A stretch of DNA of 64,000 nucleotides from Closterium sp. Naga37s-1 (taxonomy: Eukaryota; Streptophyta; Zygnematophyceae; Desmidiales; Closteriaceae), in contig CANJKZ010001154.1 of the NCBI GenBank assembly GCA_947471745.1, positions 791,501 through 855,500 of the forward strand, read 5' to 3'. A model generated the notes under the pieces. The model made no database searches. It was not told the DNA's origin and saw nothing but the letters and a program-made list of their open reading frames with translations. The translations under genes were made by a program, and so were the position numbers. This document shows, one piece after another, positions 10,017-20,300 of this stretch. The stretch's first letter is position 1, and the number at the start of each line of letters is the position of its first letter.

Positions 10017-12300
10017 TCCATGCGTACACCCCTTGCTGCCTGCTCTCTGCTCCTTGCTGCCTCCCTCCTTGCCACCCCTCCGTCTTATCTTCTTCTTTTC
10101 CTGCTTCTGCTTCTTCCCCCTCCTCCCCTCTGCTGTCCGCCAGACGTTCTGTGTCCATTGCCCCTCTGCCTTTATATCGAGCCCGGAACACCCCTCTCTC
10201 ATCTGCCACTTCCTGAAATGTCCTGCTAAAACCCCACAGCCGCTCCTCTTCAATCCTCCCCCGCTCTCCCAATCCCTTACCATATCCTCGCATCTCCCCT
10301 TCAAGCTTCATCACCTCACCTTTCCCTTGTCCTTGCCTCGCCTCCCCTCGCTCCCTCTCCTGCTCCCTCTCCTGCTCCCTCTCCTGCTCCCTCTCCTGCT
10401 CCTGCTCCTGCTCCAGTTCCAGTTCCCTCTCTCGCTCTCGCTCCCACTCCTGCGCCCTCTGCTGCACTCTCTCTGCGTGATACACCTCCCACGTGTGCTG
10501 TTGAAGCATCTGTCCTTCCCACTCCCTCACCTCTCCTTCCCCTTGTCCTTCCCCTGCCTCCTCTCCTTCTAGCTCCTGCTCCAGCTCCCGCTTCCACTCC
10601 CTCTCCCGCTCTTGCTCCCGCTCTTGCTCCCGCTCTTGCTCCCGCTCCCGCTCCCGCTCCCGCTCCCTCTCCCGCTCCTGCTCCCTTTCCTGCGCCTGCG
10701 CCTGCGCTTGCTCCCGCTGCTGCGCCCTCTGTGCGTGATACAGCTCCCACTTGTGCTGTCTCAGCATCTGCCAATGCATCTCTGCAGCAACCATCTGACT
10801 CTCCCCTGTCCCTAACCACCCCATTCCCCCCACACCATCCCTACCACCACCACCAGCACCACCACCAGCACCAGCACCACCACCACCACCACCACCACCT
10901 CCTCCTCCGCCGTCCCCGCCTCTGCCATCCGCACTGCTTTCCCCAAGCCCCATCGTCTCCCTCCCAAAGCTGCTGATACCTGCTCCTGGTGCTGCATCAG
11001 CATCAACAGTAGCATCAACAGTAGCTTCAGCACCAGCAGCATCAGCAGCAGCAGCGGCAGGATCATTATCGTCAGCAGCAGCAGCACCACCACTGACACC
11101 CCTGTCACCAGCAGACGCACTTCGAGCAGCACCAATGCCGCTGCTGCCGCCACCGTTGCTGCTGCTGCTGCTTGCATGGCTGCTGCTGCGCCATGCCAAG
11201 CCCACGCCCACGCCCACGCCCACGCCCACAACCCCCGCTCCTGCCAAGGAGGGTCGCGAGCTCTCAGCATAGCCACTACTGCAGTCTGGCCTGCTGCTAG
11301 GGCTCGTGTCGCTGCAAGCACGCCTAGCGCGATACCTCGGGCTATGCTCGTCACTACGTTGCACAGTTTGCGTCTCGCGTTGCGCTTCTTGCTCCCCGCG
11401 CTGGCTACCCTGCCGTGTGCTGAGCTGCTGCCGTAGGTAGTATTCACTTCCGCTTCCTCCGCCACCTCCTCCGCCACCTCCTCCGCCACCTCCTCCGCCG
11501 GCGTTCCCCTCTTCACTAGAAGGCGCGAGAGAGGCCTTCTCCGCCGTTTCCTCCCCCTCCTCCCTCTGCGCCTCCCTCCCCGCCACCGCGTTCCGTCCTC
11601 TCCGCTCTCTGTATTCACCTCCCCCCCACACGGGTTGCGCCATGTATTCGCGGGATATGGCGCGCGCGGACGGGCTTGCGGTAGCGCGCGCGGAGAAAGA
11701 CGTAGAGCGCGGGGAACGGGCGGAAGAGTGCGGGGAGATGGCGGACGAGTGGGGGGGAACAGCGGTTGAGCGGGAAGAGACGGCGGAAAGGAGAGAGAAT
11801 GAGCGGTTGATGTTGGTTGGGGAATCGCGGGTATCATATATAGAAGATTGTCGGTAACCGGGATGATCCTCAGAGGTGTGCGCTTCGGAAGCGCCGATAA
11901 TGGCGGGTGGTACGGAGTAAGGTGACATGCCCCAGTTTCCTTGTGAAGCAGCCATCGTGGCCGTCGCCGCCGCCGGCGCCGCTGCTGCCGCAGAAGCCGC
12001 ATTAGCCGAGGAGGATTCGGGGATGGCGGCGGAGAAAAAGTGTTCCCGCCGCGCATAAATTGCCGCTGCGATCGAAGCCGCTGACGTGGCAGGAACGACG
12101 GCGAGGCGGTCATCACCATAACCGCCATCGCCGCCGAGGATGCTGCTGTCGTCATCTTGCGAGTAGCTGACATCAAGCAACTCGCCTTCCTCCCATGGCT
12201 CTTCGTCCTCCTCCCCGTCCCCCACCACCCACGGGCAAGACTCGCGGCCGCCCAGCAACGGGAATCGGCGCGCTGTGATGGTTACGCCGAGGCGCTCCAT
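2355..12300 (-). CDS. Giant armadillo-repeat protein (U-box/ARM-type C-terminus)
   Basis: Two exons are inferred: 12300-2851 (3,150 codons) and 2627-2355 (90 codons plus stop). They are separated by a phase-0 GT-AG intron (2628-2850; donor AAG|gtgagc, acceptor ctggcag|GCACGG). The splice joins ERGRRK to ARELLQLL, the usual end of plant PUB-ARM domains; without it the frame runs into intron sequence. The only ordered region is the C-terminal third of a kilobase: about three to five ARM repeats (from NPVELLKEEMVKADP, forward about 4050, to about 2855), including GGIPPLLAL, AVLFSLA, LGAIPSL and NAGGIAGMRRVL. Upstream is low complexity: Ala, Ser/Pro, Gly, Gln and Asp/Glu tracts, a coiled-coil-like Arg/Glu/Gln segment (about 10320-10720) and 45 consecutive Glu (9877-10011). 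I see no U-box. The family usually binds proteins; a ubiquitin role is only inferred. Other in-frame introns in the long exon cannot be excluded. Confidence 0.72.
2628..2850 (-). other. Phase-0 intron of the ARM gene
   Basis: On the minus strand the donor is gtgagcagg after an AAG codon and the acceptor is gctggcag. Read through, it gives a Cys/His-rich string from GTGC/ACGC microsatellite sequence at about 2755-2825. Removing it restores a conserved ARM-domain terminus in frame. Confidence 0.75.
5663..5735 (-). repeat. TGATGG hexamer repeat inside the ARM gene
   Basis: Tandem GATGGT/TGATGG units encode alternating Ser-Pro on the coding strand. Confidence 0.85.
6202..6252 (-). repeat. CATCAG hexamer repeat inside the ARM gene (Asp-Ala)
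   Basis: About seven CATCAG units encode alternating Ala-Asp. Equivalent tracts recur at 7390-7446 and 9352-9378, so the same dipeptide tract arose at three places in one exon. Confidence 0.85.
7152..7289 (-). repeat. Duplicated coding segment with palindrome at the junction (ARM gene)
   Basis: Copy 1 is about 7152-7210 and copy 2 about 7231-7289. Both encode a segment ending SEWGR..RY.LPLPP. Between them, 7211-7225 is a perfect 15-base palindrome with centre GGCGCCGCC (TGAGGCG-C-CGCCTCA). The copies have diverged but keep frame. Confidence 0.8.
7390..7446 (-). repeat. Second CATCAG hexamer repeat inside the ARM gene
   Basis: CATCAG units followed by CACCATCACC encode an Asp-Ala dipeptide run. 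Confidence 0.85.
8652..8754 (-). repeat. Duplicated coding segment with 34-bp palindrome (ARM gene)
   Basis: Copies at 8652-8684 and 8721-8754 each encode HTVML.DEETH. Between them, 8685-8718 is a hairpin with two 15-base arms (GAGTTGACTTTTGAG and its complement) around a 4-base loop TTGA. The inserted palindrome is itself translated. Confidence 0.85.
9877..10011 (-). repeat. (GAG)45 microsatellite encoding poly-glutamate
   Basis: Forty-five uninterrupted CTC units on the + strand, read as GAG on the coding strand. The run is a pure single codon with no GAA interruptions, so it is recent or length-unstable. Only multiples of three are tolerated inside the ARM gene. Confidence 0.95.
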
Positions 12301-14365
12301 GAGAAGCTTCCTACAACGAGAGGTTGACGAAGCGAGGAGGAGAGAAGCGAGCGAAACTGGGTCGATTCGACATGCTGATTAGAGCGATTTTAATTCTTGA
12401 TTCAATCCTGAATGAGCGAGCCGTTCGTTCCAATTTCTATTCTCCGTCGTTAGAGACGTGACGAACTTTTGAGAAGAGAACGCGGTTCGCGGACAACGGG
12501 CCAGCGGTTTTTCTCGCACATCTCGTTTCTATGGCGCTTCGAAACACGATGACGATGGCGAACTAGCCTTGCCCGAAGTAACACTGCAGGTTTGTTCCGA
12601 GTCGGCTCTAAAGCACTACTGGACGACGGCTGCTGCTATGTCGCGAATTCGCGGATGGCGGCAGCAATATTTCCAAGGACAGACGAATAAGCGAACTATC
12701 GAGCGAGTAAACGGACGAGCAAATGGATCAATGAAAGAATGGAATGGAGCAGCACGAGGGCCACGCTATGATATCATTAGGTGCACCGCTACTGCTAGCC
12801 ATAGTAGTTTGTGAATCCAGAGCGCATAAAAAAGATTACAGCTTAGTGTGCGTTGCGAAAAGTCAAGCTTTGCACTTCGAAAGAATGGGATGGGATCATT
12901 TGAATGTGGCATTTGTGGTGAAGGTGGTTGCATGGGCGGGAAAATGGGTCGGGAGGACTGGGGGAAGGCGGACGGAGGAAGGGGGGGAGGGGAAGAGGGA
13001 AAGGAGTTCTGGCTGGGTGGCCTGGGCCAGCCAGCCAGCAAGCAACACCACCGCATGCCTTGAGTGAGTGAATGACCAGAGTCGGTCCACTACACATGAA
13101 GGATGGTAGGAAAGCAGCATGTGAGTTGTGTTGTGATAATTCCACAAATCCGTGACGGAATGAGAAGCATGGCCGCGTTCCGCTCATCTCGGCTGGTTTC
13201 CGCAGTCATCTGCAGCAACCGCGTCTCGACGGCATGAACTGCAGCCTTGCGATGCGAATCTCGATTGTTGCAATCGCCCGTGCGATGCAGTGCGGTGTAC
13301 AGTGAAATCGTGTTGTCGCTGACGGGGAGCTTTGGCAGCGCTGCGAGTTCAGCTGCTTGCTGGATTGCACATCAAGGGGAGGAGCGGGAACCATCCCTTT
13401 CAAGCCAACACGGTTCAGCTGCTTTCCCAACCGCCCAAATTGCACCTCCGCACGAAGTCACTTTTAGAAAACACTTCACATGCTGGTTTGTTCCACTCCT
13501 GCAAAACCTGTTGCACATACGTTCAGCATACATCGTCTTGTTAAACCTGATATACACTTTCTTTTAGTGGGTGAGTTGTGTGACGAGGAGCATGTTCACC
13601 TCACCGCCGTCGGTCCCCACCACAGCAAAAAAGAAAACGTGGCTTTGGGATAGTCAAACTGATTGTGCACCACACGATGCGTACGATGACGGCCCTTCGC
13701 GACAAACATACTTGCTGAGCAGTAAACACCACTTGCATCGCGCGCTCCGAGTTTCACCAACCCCGCCATTTCTCGATTTCAACCATTCTTCCTTTGTCGG
13801 CAGGTTTATTTGAAATGGCCGTCCGAACCCAGCAGTAGGCAGGTCAAGCAGCTTCAACGTTCGCGCGCGTTTTGCAAAACGAATTGATGTGAAAACTCTT
13901 GCAGAAAACCAGCTGGAAGCAAAATTAGCTGAAACACTCAAAACAGCAGTTGGGCAGCTGCATTCCACCACTTCGACAAACTCCAAGCAAAACCAAAAAT
14001 CCCATCGGAGGAGTGCTTGAATTTCGTTGACCCTGGTCATACTTGGTGTATTCAATAGTGACATCCAATTTCTTGACTCAATACACTTTCAACAGACAGA
14101 ATACACACAGAGGAGCTCCATTTAACCTCTAGACAGTGCACAGCTAAAAATCACCTGACCATTTGTTTTCGAACATTCACCTTTGCCAGGTATCAATCCA
14201 ACCATATTGAGCCAAAAGCTGGCCTCAACACTCCTTTCAAAAGCTCCCACCAATCAATGCTAACATATAGGCACTCTTGAGAAACCATGGGCAGTGCAAC
14301 ACATGCACATACCAGAAATAGGTGCGACCGCCAACATTGAAAAAATAACCGCGCTCCGTCCATGC
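12301..14365. other. Intergenic region, no gene seen
   Basis: This is the probable promoter of the ARM gene (12301 upward) and the 3' flank of the XBAT35-like gene. It contains several short open frames without codon bias or recognisable motifs. No repeats stand out. Confidence 0.5.
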
Positions 14366-17300
14366 TTACACGTGAAACAGCTTCACCACTTGCTGAATCT
14401 CCGCACGGCACACAGGGCAGCCCCACCCCTTGCCCTTCACCTCGCCCAGGCACTCCATACACCCGGCCACATGCCCGCACGGCACACACACCGCCTCAGC
14501 CTGCGCATCCCAGCAGATCACACATTGGCCGCCCCCCGTGCCAACGTTACTCTCCGCACGCTTCAACTCCGCTTGCACGCGCGCCGGGTCGTACGACGGG
14601 TGTAGCTCCACCTTGGGCGATGCTGGTGGCGCTGCTGCCGCTCCTGCTGCTCCTGCCGCTCCTGCAGCGGTTTCTGCAACTGCCACTGCTGATGCTGGAA
14701 GTCCGTAGTCCACCAAAACCGGGGTGGTGTCAATGGACGGGTAAGCGAGAGGCGACGCGGCAAGAGTGGGCGAGAGAGGAGGAGCAGAGGGGGCCGTGTC
14801 TGCAGCAGCGCGGGGAGAGGGCATGGGGATAGGGGCAGACGAAGCAGTGGCAACCGGTAGCGGCTGGTACTGCCCTTCCTGCACCAGAACCGGCGCTGCT
14901 GATGCCGCTGCTGCTGCTGCTGCTGCTGCTGCTGATGCTGCTGCTGGAGTTGCGGGTGGTGCTGCTGAGGCAGTTTGAGGAGGGGGAGCGCGATTTGGGG
15001 CAGGAGATTCATTAGCAGGACCCCAGCCACCGAAGCTATCTGCGTTGCTGCTCGAGGAACCCCAATCCGAAGCACCAACACCAGCATCAGTACCGGCACC
15101 AGCACCAGCACCAGCACCGGTACCAGCACCGGCACCGTCGCCAACACTGCTTCCCATGGACCGATCACCGCTGCGGGAACCAGTCGACACACTCGCACCA
15201 ACAGTAGCTGATGCTGCTGTTGCTGCAGCAGCAGCGGCAGCGGGAGAGAAGGGATGAGGGTGATTGGAAGTGGAGGGCCCAGAGTCCCAGCCACCATATG
15301 CTGTGGGAGGCGGGGGGGCAGCATCCCATCCACCCATGTCTGATCCAGCAGTGGCACTGGGACCGCTGCCAGCAGCTGACTGACGGCTGCTGTCTCGTTG
15401 ACTCCCCTGCTGCTGCTGCTGTCCCGAGGGTGGCCGCACCTGGCGCTGTGGAAGGCGGGATGAATGGGCGAGTGGGTCGAAGGGAAGTGGGGTGGAAGGG
15501 AATGGGTTGAAGGGAAGTTGGGTGAAGCGAAGTGGGGTGATTGAAGCGAAGTGATGTGGTTGAAGCAAGTGGGTGGAAGGGGTGGAAGGAATCAAGGGAA
15601 CACGAGAAGCACAGAATCATGTGCGAGGAGCAGGATGAGCAGGATGCGTGCATGCATGCCAGGAAGTAAGGAAGAGAAAAGAAAGAGGGCAGGTAGGGAG
15701 ATGGATGCACACGAGTGCAAAGGGATGCACACGAGTGCAAAGGGGTGCACAGGGGTGCACAGAGGTGCACATGTGTGCACATGGGTGTGCTTACCTGAGG
15801 AATGCCTTGGCAGGCGTTGTAGAGCTTCTGCATCTGCCCCGGCTCTCGAGAGTCCTTGTCCGCTGAAAACTTGTACTTCTCAGCTGCTCTCCCCACTCAC
15901 ATGCGGATCATTGGGAGGGGTGGGAGGGAGAGAGGGAGGGAGGGAGGGAGGGAGGGAGGGAGGGAGGGAGGGAGGGAGGGAGGGAGGGAGGGAGGGAGGG
16001 AGGGAGGGAGGGAGGGAGGGAGGGAGGGAGGGAAGGAGGAAGGGAGGGAGGGAGGGAGGGAGGGAGGGAGGGAGGGAGGGAGGGAGGGAGGGAGGGAGGG
16101 AGGGAGGGAGGGAGGGAGGGAGGGAGGGAGGGAGGGAAGGAGGAGGGAGGGAGGGAGGGAGGGAGGGAGGGAGGGAGGGAGGGAGGGAGGGAGGGAGGGA
16201 GGGAGGGAGGGAGGGAGGGAGGGAGGGAGGGAGGGAGGGAGGGAGGGAGGGAGGGAGAGAAAACCAGTGAGGAAACAGACAACAGAGACTGGGATGAGAA
16301 CCAACGCATTTCGTATTTTACCATTCGTCCACGCACCCCTATGCGCCCCAATGCACTCTCCTGCACCCCACTGCACCCATCCACATCCCCCTGCATCCCC
16401 TCACACCCCTGTGCACGCACGCACCTCTCTGCATGTCCTCTATAACGAGCACAGGGTCGTGCGTGTCCTGCTTGGTAAGGTACACACGGCAGTGGTGCAG
16501 CAACACCTCCGTTGCCGTGGGGGCCTGCAGAACAGGATTTGAAAGAGCGAGAGGGAGTGAGACCAGGGACGGAAAAAAGAAAGGATGAAGGATGCTTGGT
16601 AAGGTACACACAGCAGTGGTGTAGCAACACCTCCGTTGCCGTGGGGGCCTGCAGAAAGAATGAGGCGAGAGAGTGAGACCAGGAAGGAAAAAAGGGGTGA
16701 GTGGGGAGGAGAGGAGGGGGAGGTGGTGGATGCTTGGTGACGTGCACGTGTAACAGCCCCTCCGTTGCCATGGGGGCCTGCAGAAAAGAATGGGGCGAGA
16801 GGAAAAAAGGGGTGGGTGGGGAGGAGAGGAGGGGGAGGTGGTGGATGTTTGGTGAGGGACACGTGGCAGTAGAGTAACAGCCCCCCCGTTGCCATGGGAG
16901 CCTGCGGCACAGAATGGGGACGGAAAAAGGAAGGGGTGAAGGAGGAGGGGAACGGGAGGTTTGTGGGTGCTGGGGACCACACACATGGCAGTGGTGTTGC
17001 AAAGCGACTGTTGCCGTGGGGGCCTGCGGAACAGAATGGGGACCGAGAGTGAGCAGGAGCAGGGACGGATGGGGAAGATAGATTGAAGACTTCAGACAAT
17101 GAGAAGCAGAAGTATGAGATGGTGACTGGAGGGTTGCTGGAGAGGCCCGGGGGCCCAAGAGCGCACGAGGTGCAAGCGCAGCAGGTGAAGTAGCACATTT
17201 GCTTCCGCAAGCGCAAGCACAAGACCCGAGGACCGGAAAAGGTACGGGCAAATGGAGCTGAGCAGGCCAGCATGCATTGAGACAAACGGTATTTGTGTTC

Positions 17301-20300
17301 CCCTGGATCAGCCATCCTGGATAGCATATGTCACCCATCCATGCTCCACATGCAATCCATCCATGGCCCATCTATGAACCATCCTTGAACTATCCATGTG
17401 ACCCATCTCGGACCCATCTATAACCCATCCATGCCCCATCCATCCTACCTACCGACGGCGAAGCATAGATGTTGAGTCGCTGCCGTGCGTTGGTGCCTTG
17501 GGATCCCGGCACCACTGCCACCCACCTGCCACCATGCATGCACCACATGGGGGAGCACATGGGGGAGCACATGGGGGAGCAAATAGGTGGAGCAGCTGGA
17601 CACAGAACAACCCAGAAAGGGATTGTCATGCAAGAGCAAGAGACGGGCATGAAAAGAGGGTGGATGAAGAGCAGGGAATTCGGTCGGAAGCAAACTGAGA
17701 GGGTAGGTAGGTAGCGAGCAATAACAATGAGAAAACGGCTTGCAAGAGACAAGGCACAAGTAGTAAGAGTGGCGAGGCGCTTACACTTTCTTGGAGACCC
17801 ACTGAGGCACGAGCGCCTGCAAGAAGGCTGGCCCGGACAGCTGCTGCTGGCGCACAAAGCCAACGTATAGCGCCACACGGTTCTGTGCGGTGGAGGGGTG
17901 TGCAGTGAGGGGGTGTGCGGTAGAGGGTGCACGGCGGCATGTGGAGTGAGAAACACATGGGCAGATCATTCTGCAGCGTGCGTGCGCCAGCATCAGAAAC
18001 TGCCATGTCCTCCTATCTTTTGAGAACTCTCAAAGGATGCTCCTCCTCCTCCCCATCACGCGCATCCACCTCCACATCCAGCCCCACCCCTAACTAACTC
18101 TTCCCTTCCCAACGCCCCATCCCCAACTCACACTTCCCGCAACCATCCCCCCCTTCCTCTTTCCCCATTCCCCTCGCCCCTCTCCGCCTGCGCGCCAGCT
18201 GAGCGCGCACCTCTATAATGCACGCCATGACGGGGTGTTAATGCTTTTCGGAAATTTGTCAAATAGAGTGCACCGTAGTACCGTACCTCTATAGTGCACT
18301 GCAAGGTAGGGTGGAGCGGGGTAGTGCTGCTCCCGACAAACCTCAAGATTGAAACGCACTGTGATAACGTGCGCCCGCAGCCCACCATCCATCCATCCAT
18401 CCATCCATCCATCCATCCATCCATCCATCCATCCATCCATGGTGGGGCAGGGCAATGCTGCTTTTGGGAGCTTTTGGGAACTTTTGGGAGCTCTCTAAAC
18501 CATAGTGCAAGCAAGCAACGCAGAGGTTTTTTAGTCGACTCGAATCGAAGCAAGCACCGCACCGCACCGCACCGCACCAACCTCTATGATGCGCGCCATA
18601 GTGGGGCGGTGCTGCTCCCACGCTATGTCCAGCGCACGCCTGCCTATGTCGTTGGCGCGCAGAGGATCCGCTGAGCGGCGCAACGGGGCACGCGGAAATG
18701 GGGGGAGGCACGGGAGGAGTTTTGAGACATCTCAAAAGCCGCTATTATGTCCAGCGCACGCCTGCCTATGTCGTTGCGGCGCAGAGGATCCGCTGAGTGG
18801 CGCAGTGGGACACGCGGAGTCAGGGGGAGGGGGGGAGAGGAGAGGAGAAGAGAAGCGAGAAGACGGGGAGGAAGGGAGGGGAGGGGAGGGGAGGGGAGGG
18901 GAGGGGAGGGGAGGGGAGGGGAGGGGAAGGGGAGGGGAAGGGAGGGGAGAAGATAGGAAAGGAGCACAGGGCCAAGGAAAAGGGGGAGACGGAAGTGGGA
19001 AGGTGTGAGAGAGGAGGAAGGAAGAAAGGGATTAGTGAAGGAAGGAGGGAGAAGGCGCGTGCAAAGGGAGGAGAAGGCGCGTGCAAAGGGAGGAGAACGT
19101 CGCAGAGAAGGGGAGGGTGAGGGGCAGGGGGCAGCAAAGGAGGATGGATTGTCCCAGAAAGAGCCGGAAACGTTTTGAGACGTCTCAAAACACTACTTTT
19201 ATCAAGGGAGTGAGGGGGGCAGCAAAGGAGGATGGATCGTCCCAGAAAGAGCCGGAAACGTTTTGAGACGTCTCAAAACACTACTTTTATCAAGGGAGTG
19301 AGGGGGGCAGCAAAGGAGGATGGATCGTCCCAGAAAGAGCCGGAAACGTAACGTGGGATCATCCCCACCCCACCTTTCCCTCCTTCCCCCCCGTCTTCCC
19401 TCTTTTCCCCCCCCTCCTCCCCTGTCCGTCCGCCTTCCCCACCCACCTCCATAGTCCAGCAGAAGCTGCACTGTTCCTCACCAACTGGTGGACGGCACGT
19501 CTCAAAAAAAGAAAAAAAAACTTCCTTCTCCCTCCACCCCCGGCCCATCCTCCCCCCCCCCCCCCTTCCCCCCCACCCAACCACCTCCATAGTCCAGCAG
19601 AAGCTGCACTGTCTGATCCAGGCCCTTCCTCGCCGCCTGGTGGATGGCTGTTCCGCCCTGCGCCCCTGCTTGGGGGAAAGGGAGGGGGGAAGAAGGGCGC
19701 GGGAGGTGCAGAGGAAGGGAGCGACGCGGAGGGGACGGGAGCGGGGGGGAGGAGAGGGGAAGGGGAGTGGGAGGGACATACGATATCAGCAAAGGTAAGA
19801 GGCAGGCAGGCAGGAATGCAGAAGAGAGGGCAACGACGAGGGAAACGTGTTGCAGGCGGGCAAAGAGGGGTGGGGAAGAAGGGAGGGGAGGGGAGGGAGC
19901 TGAGGGGAAAGGGGGGAAGAGGGGGGAGTAGGAATTAGAGCAGAGGGGAAGCAGATGAGTTAGTGATAATAGAAGCGCTCAGGGTCGATTAAAGACATCA
20001 GCGACGCTCGTGATATGGCGTATCCTGCGTGGTGCACGACATAGCATTTGCCCGCGAGTGACGACACAGAAGCGCCATTGACGCCGTTCAAAGCGCGCGC
20101 TACTTCCGATCCGCCATAAACGTTGATGACAAAAAAAGCGGTGGGCGATCAGAGGCGTTAGGCGGAGGAGGACGCGTCAGGAATCAGTAGCGGAGCGGGA
20201 GATGTTGCAGGGTGTTTTCGAGTTTGAAAAATCCCAAAAACACCCAGCAACAATCGGAGGGCGTCAGGCGGAAGACGCGTCAGGAATCAATAGCGGGTGA

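Noticed and set aside
9439..10572. 377-codon + ORF with long poly-Leu
   Set aside because: It is the complement frame of the GAG repeat in the ARM gene, with no independent coding support.
15856..16542. ORF of GGRE repeats (and SLPP on the other strand)
   Set aside because: A pure by-product of the GGGA microsatellite, which has no stop in any frame; it lies in an intron.
18018..18034. TTTGAGAACTCTCAAA as another duplication-junction palindrome
   Set aside because: Matches the palindrome family, but I could not find a convincing duplicated flank, so it is not counted in the set.
19133..19350. CRISPR-like array of repeats with palindromic spacers
   Set aside because: Only three repeats, the palindromes are the constant part, and the locus is an intron of a eukaryotic gene.
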